A stretch of DNA of 21,826 nt from Jaenimonas drosophilae (GCA_030849065.1 JASAON010001408.1:1-21826); one strand, 5' to 3'. Shown: positions 1 through 9,858, numbered from the stretch's first letter. Numbers and translations are program-made. The notes: generated from the letters alone by a model not told the origin.

Positions 1-309
1 GCTCTCACCACGACAAGCCAATTGTTGGAGAACACGAGGCACACACAGGGAAAAAGAATCACCGCATACGTTCCTTTGTTTCGTGACCGCAGCATACATC
101 CGTGTGGGCGAGGACGTCAAACCTCCATTGCACCAGTCAACGAAGTAACTGACATACACAAACACACAAAACGAGTCAGTAGGGGAATCTTCAGACGCGG
201 AAACCGAAAAACAATAAGAACTGGGTGACTGTAACAGCCAAAAAAAAACCAAACAATTCTCCATATTCCAGCATATACACACTCTTTCTCACGCACAAAC
301 CTCACGGCC
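1..309. other. Upstream spacer / 5' UTR of the NEK kinase gene
   Basis: No gene is supported here; the open frames start at non-ATG codons and show no protein-like pattern. The stretch is A/C-rich close to the kinase start and has an A-run near 240-248. A pyrimidine-rich piece with AG at 91-92 and another AG at 270-271 are possible trans-splice acceptors, but neither tract is strong. It probably holds the spacer and leader of the kinase gene, and the window cuts off anything upstream. Confidence 0.5.
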
Positions 310-1878
310 ATGGCATCCATGGTATCTGCCTCCTCCACCGCCGGTGTTCGGCTTCCTAGCTTGTCATCCACTGCAAAGTGCGACAAAATTGTGATTCCAG
401 GCTTTGTTGGCCTAACCAACGACGCCACAGAGTTCAAGTACAGGTACTCCCAGTACCTTTCTCAGGGCTCATCAGGTTGCACGTGGAGGGTGGTACGCAA
501 TCAAGATGAGTTCAATGGTCTTGCGCTGAAGGTTATCCGACTCGATTGTATGGAGCCCAACTACCGCATGCGAACAGAGATTGAGCTGCAGTGCCTCCAG
601 GCGGTGAACCACTTCGCGTGTATTCGTCTGCTCGACATGCATCGCACGGACATTTGTCTGTTCTTGGTGATGGAGTACTGCGATGCCGGTGACTTACGCT
701 TTCAGCTCAATCAGCTACAACCACAGCGACATGCTCACTTGACACCCAGCGGAGGATCGAAGAGCAATCGCCACCTATTTCCCCCAGGAACCTCCGCCCG
801 TGGTCGGGTTCCAAGCATCCATCAGGAAGGCTTGGAGGAGTACCGCATCAAGTTTATTCTGCTGCAGCTTGTGCTGGGCTTGCACTATATGCACGTCCAC
901 CGCAAGATTCTTCATCGAGACGTGAAGCCAGCAAATGTGCTCCTGACCACCACGGGATTGGTGAAGATTGGCGATTTCGGTCTTTCCAACTCCTACGACA
1001 CCATTTCAGGGGATATTGGCCAAACCATATGCGGAACCCCGCTCTACACCGCACCGGAGATGTGGACCAAGAAGAGGTATGGCAAGAGCGCCGATTTGTG
1101 GTCCCTGGGTGTTGTGATGTACGAATGCATGGCGGGTCGTCCACCCTTCAGCGGTGCCAATGTGGAGTCACTTCAGAGGAGCGTTATCAGCGATGACCCC
1201 GCACCCATTATGGGGGCCTACTCCCCCGAGCTGGTGCAGATTGTGTTCCAGCTACTGCACAAGAACCCCAGTGACCGCCCAGACAGTCGTCAGCTGCTGG
1301 CGACGCCGTACCTGAAGGGTGCCCTGATGGAGTTCCCCGAGGTTCTGCGCGTGTCGAACAATTCGGAGGCGGTTCAGCAACAGGTTCAACGGGATATTCA
1401 CGCCCAGCTGGAGGCGCCAAACTACGTGGTGGATACAACGGTGTATTTTGAAGGTGACGTGGAGCGCCATCGTCCACCGGAACAGTACATTCCTCGGCAC
1501 CTGGTGCTGAAGGATGGAACTCTTTCCATTGAGCGGCGAAAGAAGCAAGACAACAGCAGCACAGCCATTGGCAGTAGCCCAGTCAGCACGCAATCCTCTG
1601 CTTGCTTTCGTGCCCCATCCCCGGATTCACCCGCTAGTGGGCAGGATGCGCGCCCCCCTGCAGAGGAGCCCGCACCACGTCCGCCAGCCCCTCCCGCACT
1701 TCCCAGCTCCTTCACGAGTAGCTCATGTATCTCCGTCACTGAGATTGATAGTGTGGAGTGCCTAGATGGGGAGCTTCTGGCCATCCGCATTGGAGATCGC
1801 AACCTGTTGTTCTTCCGCACGCCGGAGGCCAGCCAATGGAAGGAATCTCTACAGCGGGCCTTGGGCTGGATCAAGTAA
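310..1878 (+). CDS. NEK-family serine/threonine kinase with C-terminal PH domain (NrkA/NrkB-like)
   Basis: A 522-residue protein kinase. Seen: a glycine-loop remnant QGSSGC (52-57), the ATP-anchoring lysine in ALKVI (K74), a helix C glutamate near 90-92, the catalytic loop HRDVKPAN (202-209), DFG (222-224) and GTPLYTAPE (242-250). A basic, low-complexity insert (about 137-172) sits between the ATP-side linker and helix E. After the kinase domain (about 45-335) comes a PH-like domain: strands at about 372-410 and strands plus the final helix at about 473-520, with WKESLQRALGWIK closing it. A Ser/Pro-rich insert (411-472) splits it. Known: T. brucei NrkA/NrkB are NEK kinases with a C-terminal PH domain; PH domains often bind phosphoinositides. 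All catalytic residues are present, so it should be active. Residue 4 is an alternative start. Confident on kinase plus PH, less on exact orthology. Confidence 0.9.
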   Translation: MASMVSASSTAGVRLPSLSSTAKCDKIVIPGFVGLTNDATEFKYRYSQYLSQGSSGCTWRVVRNQDEFNGLALKVIRLDCMEPNYRMRTEIELQCLQAVNHFACIRLLDMHRTDICLFLVMEYCDAGDLRFQLNQLQPQRHAHLTPSGGSKSNRHLFPPGTSARGRVPSIHQEGLEEYRIKFILLQLVLGLHYMHVHRKILHRDVKPANVLLTTTGLVKIGDFGLSNSYDTISGDIGQTICGTPLYTAPEMWTKKRYGKSADLWSLGVVMYECMAGRPPFSGANVESLQRSVISDDPAPIMGAYSPELVQIVFQLLHKNPSDRPDSRQLLATPYLKGALMEFPEVLRVSNNSEAVQQQVQRDIHAQLEAPNYVVDTTVYFEGDVERHRPPEQYIPRHLVLKDGTLSIERRKKQDNSSTAIGSSPVSTQSSACFRAPSPDSPASGQDARPPAEEPAPRPPAPPALPSSFTSSSCISVTEIDSVECLDGELLAIRIGDRNLLFFRTPEASQWKESLQRALGWIK

Positions 1879-4549
1879 TGCAGCCCAGTCTCAACGACAA
1901 CTCCTCACGTGGTCGCCGAGGACCACGGCTTTGGAAAAAAAATTTCCCATGGAGACGAACTTTCTTTTTCTTTTCATTCTTTTGTGTGGTTTCTGCCCAC
2001 ACCAGACCATCCTCAGGCCCGCATCTGTGGTTTTCCACTGATGCCACGGCACGTGTGAGCTCTAGCAGCACTTAGTTGTATACGCATTCCCCTCTCCACC
2101 CCCTCCTTTCCTTCCGTTGCATTCCAGAATCACGCGTGTCGTATTCTTTTACACCCTCTGCAGACTTCAGGCGGAGATTGCGGCGGAAACGAATTTCTTG
2201 TGCCCGTCCCGTGATGTTGATTGGTGCTCAGCTTCTCAGTTTCTTCTCTTTCTTCATTGTTTGCTTTTTCCACGTCTTTCTTCTTCTTTTTTTTCTTTTC
2301 TGTGATCCAATATCTGAGCAATGATGACGGTGAGGGTGCTTGAATATGCCTTGTTGTTGCGATGTATGCCTCTGAGCACATGTGCGCTGCAAAGAAGAAG
2401 TACTCTCTCCACCTTACCTTACACGTTGACGACGCCTTCACACCCTGTTCTGGTTGTCGGTGACGGTTTTCCGGGAGCGATCAACTAATCGTAGGTGGTT
2501 TTTTGTACCCTTTGTGAACCATGTTTTTTTCTCTCTTCTGATGTTGGCTGACGGAAGAATGTCAGAGAGGGACCGGCTTTTGTGTCGCCAAACCTTTTTG
2601 CTCCTTTTTCCATTTTTAATTGCTCATCCGTCGTAGGTCCAGACAGAGATCTTCTCTCCACTGATTTTTTCGTTGATGAGGGAATGTGTGGACCACGGAT
2701 CCGATCTCGACGCTGATGTTTCCTTTTTTTTTTCTCCCGCCTCACTTTTCTTTGTACTTTTGTTTATGGGTAGGTTGTGACGATAACAATTTCTGATGTT
2801 CTTCATTTTGAGAAGCGAGGGTCTCACTGGGGATGCTGGTTTGGAGCTCTGTGGGCGTAGTGCCCAACCCTTCCGCCCGTGTTTTTTTTCCACGCTTTCA
2901 GTTTTCACTTGTCGCTTTCTGAGTTTTTTTTTTCTTGTAGGTTGTTGCTGTTTTGTTGTTGTTTGTTGTGTGCGTAGGCATTATGTCTCTCATCATTTCC
3001 TCTATCCTGCGGTGCCTCAGCCCCGTCCTTGGGCTGATCACGCGTGCTACAGGAAGAAGACAACCTTTCACGTGGGTTTTTTGGTCTTCTATGAATCTGA
3101 GACACCAAGCAAGAGGCAGGCACTATGTCTCCCTTCCTCTTCCAAGGAATGCCTCTCCCCTTCCAATTCGACGTTGGCCCACTCTGTGTCCTCTTCTTTT
3201 TTTTGCACCCCCCCCCATACACCTCCTTTCTCTCCACTGCGAATGATGTTTTGGCTGCGCAACGAGTGACTGCATCAAGAACGCATCACCACTCCATGGC
3301 GCTCATTTTTTGTGTGCTTTGTTTTGATGATTTGTGTTTGGGATGACCAGAAGATGGACGCCCCTTTCTCCTATACAGACCCCGCGTCCATCGATCTTAC
3401 TCTCCCTCAGCAGTAACCGCAGAGAAGAAGTGGGTTCCCTTCTATAAACAGAAAACATTGCAGCAGAGATTGTGCGGCAGAAGTATGTAGTCTTCTTTGG
3501 GGGGAAAGTGCCAACCTGAGCTGAGTGGTTGTAGGCCCGCCTTTACGTAGAGAAATGTAAGAAGCAGACTAGCTGCTCGTTGTTGTACTACCTCCACCTC
3601 CCTCCTTCCCCATCAGCATAGCTTGGATCTTTGTGCCACCAACAGTGCTCATGTACTTCCGCAAGTGGGTAGAATGAAAGACATGAAAGCCTGCGCGGTC
3701 ACATTCGATCGAACCCTGCGTCGTAATACAAGAAAAAAATCTGAGAAAGAAAGAGTGGAAGGTGGCGAGACCACACACTGCTCCCATCCAACGAATGAAT
3801 TCGTCCAAGCACGAGCGCGTCGTGAGTGTGCGGCAAATGGATGCCCACACGGTCAAAAGTTGCATTTTGTAATCTGACGGATCTGCTTTCTCAATGGTGG
3901 CGTCATCTCTCCTACACCTCCCCACATTTCGGTTGTGGTTGTTTCTCTCACGTTCTTTTTCTTTTTCTTTGTTGTGTGTGGTCCAGTTAATTATTCACGG
4001 CTACTTCATAGCAGCCGAATTAACGTTCTCGGCTTCTTTCGCTTGCCCACCACTTTGCCGTTTTGTTTGCTTCTGGGTAGTTGTTTTCTCCTTCTTCTTC
4101 ATTCATGATTCCTCGTCACTACTCTCATGACTACTGGGAAGAAACCGCGTTGTTTCGTGCTTTCTGTGATCGTGCACGGGTTACTCACGTTGCTGGCGTT
4201 TCACCTATCCCCATTCGTCAACGACGCATAATCATATCCTCACGCCCCCCCCCAAGCCAACATATTGTTCCTTCGACGTACTTTACTGTTGTCTTACATA
4301 TGGCAGCCAAACAGATTATATTCTCTGGAGCACACCTCATTAGCAGCAACGTGATGCATGTCTGTCATGTGCAACGCTGCGTGGTGATGGTTGGGGCTCT
4401 GTTTCTGTTTTCACGTTGTGGTTGTTATATGAGAGGGCTTTTGGCGTGGCGCGAGCCAGGGGAATAAGTCGCCGCCGTCCTCCACGGTGATTCGATCTTT
4501 TATTCCTATTCCCATCTCTTCAGATTCATCATCACGAAGAAGATGGGGA

Positions 4550-4942
4550 TCAGTCTGCTCCCACACGAGGTGGAGCGCATTGCCTGGTATTCATTTTTTG
4601 CTGTGTTTTGGTGTCTTTTTCTTCGATCCTCTGTAGGACGTCAACGAGTGGGGTTCTGACGAGTCGCTCGTTGCCTACAGTTTGTGATGATACCTCTGGA
4701 TGTGTGCGCCAATACCACTGATCAAAACGCGTGATGTAGGTTTTATTTCGTGAATGATTGACGTTGAAATTGTGCGACCAGAAAAATTTGGAGAAGTTCG
4801 CGGTGACATCACCGACGGATTTGCTGTTTTTTAGTGTTTCTTCCTTGTATTGATTGTGTGTGTGGTCATGCGACCTCACTCTGTCCCTCACTGCGCTCAC
4901 AGAACTTCTGCGCTGAGCATGGAGAGGTACAACGTGTACCAT
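4550..4942 (-). CDS. Uncertain antisense ORF, 130 residues, unknown
   Basis: Reading the minus strand from an ATG at 4942-4940 gives a 130-residue open frame ending at 4550. It is hydrophilic and mixed in composition (many Arg, Lys, His, Asn, Asp and Thr, few homopolymer runs), unlike the Phe/Leu/Ser-rich spurious frames around it. A central aromatic segment reads FSKFFWSHNFNV, then TRFDQWYWRTHPEV. I recognise no family. It runs against all eleven confident genes. It could be a remnant of a mobile element or pseudogene, or chance. The start lies inside a hairpin (4923-4945). Confidence 0.2.
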   Translation of the reverse strand: MVHVVPLHAQRRSSVSAVRDRVRSHDHTHNQYKEETLKNSKSVGDVTANFSKFFWSHNFNVNHSRNKTYITRFDQWYWRTHPEVSSQTVGNERLVRTPLVDVLQRIEEKDTKTQQKMNTRQCAPPRVGAD

Positions 4943-5960
4943 CTCAAAGAGAGAAACAAACAAAGTCTTGCTGCAGCCACGCGAGATGATATTCGACCTT
5001 CATGACGAAGATAATACACACAAACACAACAACACAAAAAAAAAACGGACTAACACGTTACCCTGATGGTGGGAACTACCACCCTCCTTGTCGTCTGCGT
5101 ATGCCCCTCATCGTCTTGTGTTCTGTATGAGGCTGAGCTGCTGTTGAAGCAAGCGCACTCGATGACTGGTTGGTGGTTGCGTGGTACGGGGGACGAAACC
5201 GGCAAGGGTGGTCGGTAGCTGGTATGCCTCCACTTCAATGCCTGGCAAACTGTCTTCGGTACGCACGCCCAGCATCTTCTGTCGCTGAGATGAGTGTTTC
5301 CGTGCGCCATGACACGGACACACTGTACTTGCGGCACACACTATATATCTTCACCGTGTTCCGATTTCTGAAATTTTGGAGATATACATATACAGCAGCA
5401 CTTCTGTTTGTTCTGTCTTTTTTTCTAACTTTATTTTTGCTGTTGCTTGAGGAGGGAGCGATGTGCGCATTTCTGTGCCGTGTGCTTCGTGATGTTCGCC
5501 ATCGCTACTGCTATATGCTTTCCGCATGTTGTTTCATCTCTCTAAAAAAACACAAAGGTAAATTATTTTTTTTCTTTTTTTTGCTTCGTTTTCAGCAGAC
5601 CATTCTTCTTTTTCGTTTATGTTGTTGTTCTTTTCTTTTGTTGTATTTGAAGGTTCTTATCTTCTCTTCTTTCTTCTTCTCCTCTCACGTTCCCCTGCTC
5701 TTAGCGACGAGGTCAGGACGGAGTCAAAACGATGGCGATGAATTTACATATCGATTACGGACCAGTGACGAACAACAGCTCCAAACACAACGAACGTTCC
5801 CCCCCCCACCCCACATCCCATGGGAGTGCTGAAGGATGCCATGAGGTTTGTATCTTTGGGTGCCATTTGAAAATGTGTTCCTTTGTGTTTTTGTTGGATC
5901 TCTGTTGCTATTCGTGAAAAGAGGAAGATTCATCATAGAGCCAGTCCCGCTCCATAGAGT

Positions 5961-6018
5961 TGTATTTTTTTTCTGTTGTTGTTGGTAAACACATCACAAC
6001 AAGTGTGTGTTGCAACAG
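5961..6018 (+). promoter_or_regulatory. Probable trans-splice acceptor region for the WDR92-like gene
   Basis: A T-rich tract (T-run at about 5965-5973, then TTCTGTTGTTGTTGG) is followed by the first downstream AG at 6017-6018, 46 bases before the ATG at 6065. This fits the kinetoplastid rule of pyrimidine tract then AG for spliced-leader addition. Other AGs lie closer to the ATG (near 6054 and 6061), so the exact site is uncertain. Confidence 0.45.
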
Positions 6019-6064
6019 TCCCAACACACAAGATACCTGTGCTTTTGGTATTAGAAGGTAGGCC

Positions 6065-7237
6065 ATGAACGACGTCTTCGTAGAAGAACAAGTGCAACAG
6101 CGGAAGGAAGAGAAACGCAGAGTCAGCCGCCAACAAATCATCCAACATGTGAAGAAGAGTCTGCTCTTTACGGCATTTGATGTGCGTTGGGCTCCACAGA
6201 GTGCGACGGTGACGGTGGTGGGCCAATACCCCAACAACAACGGCGCCATTTCCATGTATCGGCTTCAAAAGGGTGAGCTGCTTCCCGTCGTGGAGCTACG
6301 CACCAAGGCCCCCATCAAGTGCTGCACCTACGGCCATCACAACGGCGCCGGAACGGCGGGACAACCAACCACCTGTGCGCTGGGAGATTTTGTGGGCGGC
6401 TTGCACCTCGTTGATATCAGCCGCCTCCCCACGGGCGGAAATGCGGATTCGCGTGAGATTTTCAATATTGCCGATGCCTCTACATTTGCGGTGCCGCGCG
6501 CCCATGATACCATCATCAACGCCGTCGATGGCGCCCGTTTTAGCGGCCCGCCAGAGATAGTGAGCGCCAGCCGCGACGGATCCATCAAGGTGTGGGACAC
6601 GCGGCAGTCATCCAAGCCCGTGGTGGCGCTGAACCCCGCTGACGCCTCACGTGCGCGGGATTGCTGGACGGTGCGTTTTGGCAACAGCTTCGATGCCGAT
6701 GAGCGTGTCCTCGCCGCGGGTTACGACAACGGCGACGTGAAGATTTTTGATCTCCGTACACAAAAAATGCTCCACGAAATGAATGTCTCGAATGGCATTT
6801 GTGATTTGGAGTTTGATCGCGCAGACATTGAAATGAATAAGCTCATCGTGTCTTCCTTGGAGGGACGTGTGCGTTGTTACGATCTGCGTACCTTGCACCC
6901 CACCTTGGGCTACACCTACGTGGAAGAGCGTGTGTCGGAGGGAACGGTCTGGTGCTCCCGCTCCCTCCCGCAGAACCGTGAAGTATTCGTCAGTGGTGGT
7001 GGGGGCGAGCTCACCCTCTCTCAGTACAAGTACCCACCGGAACGCTCCCTGCGCGACCCTGAAGGCCACGCACGTGGCGTCCCTGGATGTTTGGAGGAGC
7101 TGAATAAAGTGAAGGTGGGGGAGCAGCCCATCAACGCCCTGGACTGGAACCGTGCCAAGGAGGGGCTCCTCGCCTGCACCTCCTTCGACCAAAGCTTGAG
7201 AATCTTCTTGGTGACGAAGCTCGGTCTCGTGGCGTGA
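6065..7237 (+). CDS. WD-repeat protein, WDR92/DNAAF10-like dynein assembly factor
   Basis: A 390-residue beta-propeller protein. Signature blocks of the WDR92 (Monad, DNAAF10) family are visible: GDFVGGLHLVDI (107-118), HDTIINAVDG (147-156), EIVSASRDGSIKVWDTRQ (164-181), RDCWTVRFGN (198-207), AAGYDNGDVKIFDLR (217-231), LEFDRADIEMNKL (248-260), the DLRTLHPT block (273-280), LPQNREVF (301-308) and a closing SFDQSLRIFLVTKL (373-386). Known: WDR92 works with the R2TP/prefoldin-like chaperone complex to assemble axonemal dyneins and is kept mainly in organisms with motile cilia. Inferred: a cytoplasmic role in flagellar dynein preassembly. About 35 charged N-terminal residues appear extra relative to the human protein (357 residues); Met1 is the first ATG after the splice region. 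Confident on family. Confidence 0.93.
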   Translation: MNDVFVEEQVQQRKEEKRRVSRQQIIQHVKKSLLFTAFDVRWAPQSATVTVVGQYPNNNGAISMYRLQKGELLPVVELRTKAPIKCCTYGHHNGAGTAGQPTTCALGDFVGGLHLVDISRLPTGGNADSREIFNIADASTFAVPRAHDTIINAVDGARFSGPPEIVSASRDGSIKVWDTRQSSKPVVALNPADASRARDCWTVRFGNSFDADERVLAAGYDNGDVKIFDLRTQKMLHEMNVSNGICDLEFDRADIEMNKLIVSSLEGRVRCYDLRTLHPTLGYTYVEERVSEGTVWCSRSLPQNREVFVSGGGGELTLSQYKYPPERSLRDPEGHARGVPGCLEELNKVKVGEQPINALDWNRAKEGLLACTSFDQSLRIFLVTKLGLVA

Positions 7238-7855
7238 TGAGAGCTTGGCGGATGGGCAGGGTGGTTCGCGGCATCCCTGCAGTTTTTTTTCGTTTTCTGG
7301 TATTCATGAAGTTCATCTTGCGACGTGGATGTGGAGCACGTGTGCAACATCATCCATCATTGTCTTCATGTTGCTCCTACCTTCAAATAACTTCTTCTGT
7401 TTCCCTCTTTTGCCTCTTCTATATATATATCCTCACTTAGTAGTTTTGGCACGCATTCAGGCCACTCTCAACCACTCCACTACATTTTCTTTTCGATTGC
7501 AGGTCTTTGGCTGACGTGTGCATCGGCCGATCTCCTTCGCTTCTCCGCTGAGGAGGAGCACAGATCAGACCTGATTTATACCCTCGAGGAAGAAACACCG
7601 TTTCTTCTCTCAGGCCATTTTATAACTTCTTTTTTCCTTCTTTTTTTTTTGCTGTTGTCCCCGTCTGTTTCCACACGTATTGTTGTTGTTGGTGGTGGTG
7701 TGGGAAGCCTTTTCCCTAGCCCGTTGTCGTCTTTCATCCCATCGTACTATTGGGCGAGTTCTCCAACACAACAGCAATTCTTGTTCCATATATATATAGC
7801 TGTTTTTTTTCCTGTTTCCACCACAGTGCGAGGGTGTTCCAACGCTGAAGAAGAG
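7238..7855. other. Intergenic spacer, pyrimidine-rich
   Basis: No gene seen. It holds the presumed 3' UTR of the WDR92-like gene and the leader of the next gene. Features are T-runs, short TATATA stretches (near 7423 and 7790), GTTGTTGTTGGTGGTGG near 7680-7700, and a T-tract plus CCTGTTTCCACCACAG ending at about 7826 that could serve as a splice acceptor. Confidence 0.55.
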
Positions 7856-7889
7856 TTCTTTTTTTTTAGCTCATTTCACCTCATACTAG
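7856..7889 (+). promoter_or_regulatory. Probable trans-splice acceptor region for the 212-residue ORF
   Basis: A run TTCTTTTTTTTTAG ends with AG at 7868-7869, and a second AG lies at 7888-7889. These are 51 and 31 bases before the ATG at 7921. A strong T-tract directly before the first AG after it is a good kinetoplastid acceptor, and it supports the downstream ORF being expressed. Confidence 0.5.
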
Positions 7890-7920
7890 TACTGTGCTGT
7901 GGTGTGTTGCTGCGTCATCC

Positions 7921-8559
7921 ATGAGCTTCATCAACCAGCGACTGTCGCGCCTGTCGCACCGTTCTGCCCAGGGAAACAGCTTCAACAGCAACCAAAAAAA
8001 CACTATATATCCTTCTGGGCGTGCATCCCAGCGAACAGCAGCTGACCGTTCTCTCTCCTTTGACCACAATCGCCGACTCGATGGGAGCCGTGTTGTTGTG
8101 AATGACGATGAATCCTACTTCGTTGTTAACGGAAACAACGGGGACTGCGACGCCGTGTGCGTGTTTGATCTCGGCTCTGAAAACAGCTTTCCTGACACGC
8201 AACGCTCCTCCAACGTGTCGCGAGCTACCACCCGCAACAACAACTCCTGCTCTCCCTTCAATCCTCTGCAAAAGCCCTCTCCGAGCCGGGCGCGCAGTTG
8301 TAGTGAGCTGGATCAGCTGGGTAGTAGGACCTTCCCATCGTTCTCCCCGGCGTTGTTGCCACGCCCCATGGACGAGCCGCATGAGCTCCACGACCTTCAC
8401 GTGGGCGGCGACTGGACTGGCGGAACCACCGTGGAGAAGTACGACGATGATTTAGATGAGAGTACGTCCAAGGTGCTCGCCCTGGATGATGATATTTTCC
8501 AAATGGAGTCACTGCGCACCGATAAGCCAACTGCATCTCGGGCTGCTGTAGAAAAGTAG
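7921..8559 (+). CDS. Hypothetical protein, 212 residues, mostly disordered
   Basis: Not recognised. The ATG at 7921 is the first in this frame after a strong T-tract/AG; the frame opens earlier only through non-ATG codons. The protein is rich in Ser, Arg, Asn and Asp. The N-terminal 50 residues are basic (SRLSHRSAQ region) and the middle holds short hydrophobic patches (VVVNDDESYFVV at about 61-72, then DAVCVFDLG). Ser/Pro-rich stretches such as KPSPSRARSCSEL look like phosphorylation sites. The C-terminal third is acidic (VEKYDDDLDEST). No membrane segment or known domain is seen. It may be a conserved trypanosomatid protein of unknown function. Its place in the + strand series and its acceptor site argue that it is real. 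Confidence 0.6.
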   Translation: MSFINQRLSRLSHRSAQGNSFNSNQKNTIYPSGRASQRTAADRSLSFDHNRRLDGSRVVVNDDESYFVVNGNNGDCDAVCVFDLGSENSFPDTQRSSNVSRATTRNNNSCSPFNPLQKPSPSRARSCSELDQLGSRTFPSFSPALLPRPMDEPHELHDLHVGGDWTGGTTVEKYDDDLDESTSKVLALDDDIFQMESLRTDKPTASRAAVEK

Positions 8560-8592
8560 CTGACTCCTCTTTCTTTTTTTGTTTTGCTTACA

Positions 8593-8642
8593 TTGTTGCT
8601 GTTATTGTTGTTGCTGATGATGTTGTTGTTGTTGTTGTTGTT
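8593..8642. repeat. GTT-type trinucleotide microsatellite
   Basis: An imperfect GTT repeat (with GCT and GAT variants) ends in at least seven uninterrupted GTT units near 8621-8642. It lies about 40 bases after the stop of the 212-residue ORF, in its presumed 3' UTR. Similar GTT runs precede the AAA protease gene (near 14790-14802) and follow it (16622-16641), so this is a common spacer motif here. Confidence 0.8.
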
Positions 8643-9858
8643 TCCTTTTTTTTCTTTCCCACCTCAACAATCGGCGTGAGTGTGGAGAAGTTCTTCTCGG
8701 GAAACCTTCGCTGCCAATGTGAATGAGTACGTCCGCGTGCATCATGAAATTAATGATGGCACAATGTAGACGCCATTCCCGTAGAGGGGAGTAGATGACG
8801 GCGACGGAGAGAGAACAATGGCGATGCGGCACAAGAATAAGAGAATTCTGTTTGGATTCTCCTCTGACCATGAAATGATGCACCGTCATCATCCTATGAC
8901 CTCTGCGTCGCCGCTCTCTCTTTAGCTCTCCTCTCTTGCTCTCCAAACTCCCCCTGATTTTGTGTGGCTTAGAAGAGATTTTTTTTTTTACCTCCTTTCT
9001 GATGTTGGTGTTTTGTGATTGCCCAATCTTTGCTGATTTGTTGGTTGCTGCACGATGTGTGGTTGTTAGTGCAGCGATTTTTCTGGAAAGCTCAGTGGCC
9101 ATGTCTGGTCCTTCCGTTCCTCTTCTCTCGATGATGCCATGATGTGTGGCCGAGGGCCTTCCAGTCGTTCTCTCTTTTTTGTTTTGATTTCTTTTTTTGT
9201 AAAAAAAAAACTCTTGGGACCACTGCTGATGTGATGTTAGTACAACTATGGGTTAGCTAACGTTTGTCCGTCTTTGTTTACGTGCAAGCTGGGTAAATGT
9301 CATGCCCCTCCCCCTCCCCTCCCCCACACCCACATGAGATCTGTGCGAGGCCGACCAGATCGAGACAACAGAGCGGAGCAGCCGTCCACTGCTTGGTAAA
9401 GCTTTTTTTATCACCCGACTTCCAAATCTTCGGCGAAGCCGATGTGGGGTGATGAGCATGTACTAACGCGCCACGTGGATGTTCTGACAAAGAAACAGTT
9501 GCTCCCCTTCACTCTTGTTTTTTTCTTCCTACTCATATGATTGGCGAAATCTTGGTTGGCACGCCGTGCTGCCATTCAATTGTTGTTGTGTTGTGGAAAC
9601 CTCTCCCTCTCCCTCTCCTTCTCTCACTTTATGTCTGCTGCACTTCATCCATTTTTTTCTTTTCTATGATCTTGTGCTCGTGCGGCGATGGGCGTGGAGG
9701 ACGTGCATTTAGTGGAGCACTCACTCCCCACGCCCCAATTCGCCGCCATTTTTCTTCCCACCTCCCCAGGTTGGATGATGTTGTCTTTGGGAGATATGGT
9801 GATGGACTCCATCACCGCCTTGCTAACGACTTTGCATGTACGAAAACTATGAGGAGGG

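Larger units (their letters stand above)
1879..6064. other. Large (about 4.2 kb) gene-poor intergenic region
   Basis: No gene on either strand could be supported. The sequence is rich in T-runs, TTC and GTT tracts and mixed pyrimidine stretches, as in kinetoplastid untranslated and intergenic DNA. Plus-strand ORFs here, such as 5170-5832, are mainly translated pyrimidine runs (Phe/Leu/Ser) and begin at non-ATG codons. One antisense ORF (4550-4942) has more protein-like composition and is listed separately. Spacers between the other genes of the window run from about 130 bp to 1.6 kb, so this gap may hold a decayed gene or element, long UTRs, or unrecognised non-coding RNAs. No tRNA pattern was found. 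Confidence 0.6.

Noticed and set aside
2321..2375. Possible C/D-box snoRNA: ATGATGA at 2321-2327 and CTGA at 2372-2375
   Set aside because: Spacing is plausible, but there is no terminal stem and no clear internal boxes; the motifs are too short to support a call alone.
3700..3725. Minus-strand GGTTCGATC resembling a tRNA B box
   Set aside because: The flanking bases do not pair as a T-arm and no acceptor stem or anticodon arm fits around it.
4105..4467. About 120-residue plus-strand ORF in the large gap
   Set aside because: No recognisable domain, mixed Cys/Val/Arg composition with poly-C translation (RPPP), and no strong acceptor directly before the ATG. It is kept only as a weak possibility.
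5170..5832. 220-residue plus-strand ORF with many hydrophobic stretches, looking like a membrane protein
   Set aside because: The hydrophobic segments are translated T/TTC runs, the frame begins at a non-ATG codon and the composition matches the surrounding spacer.
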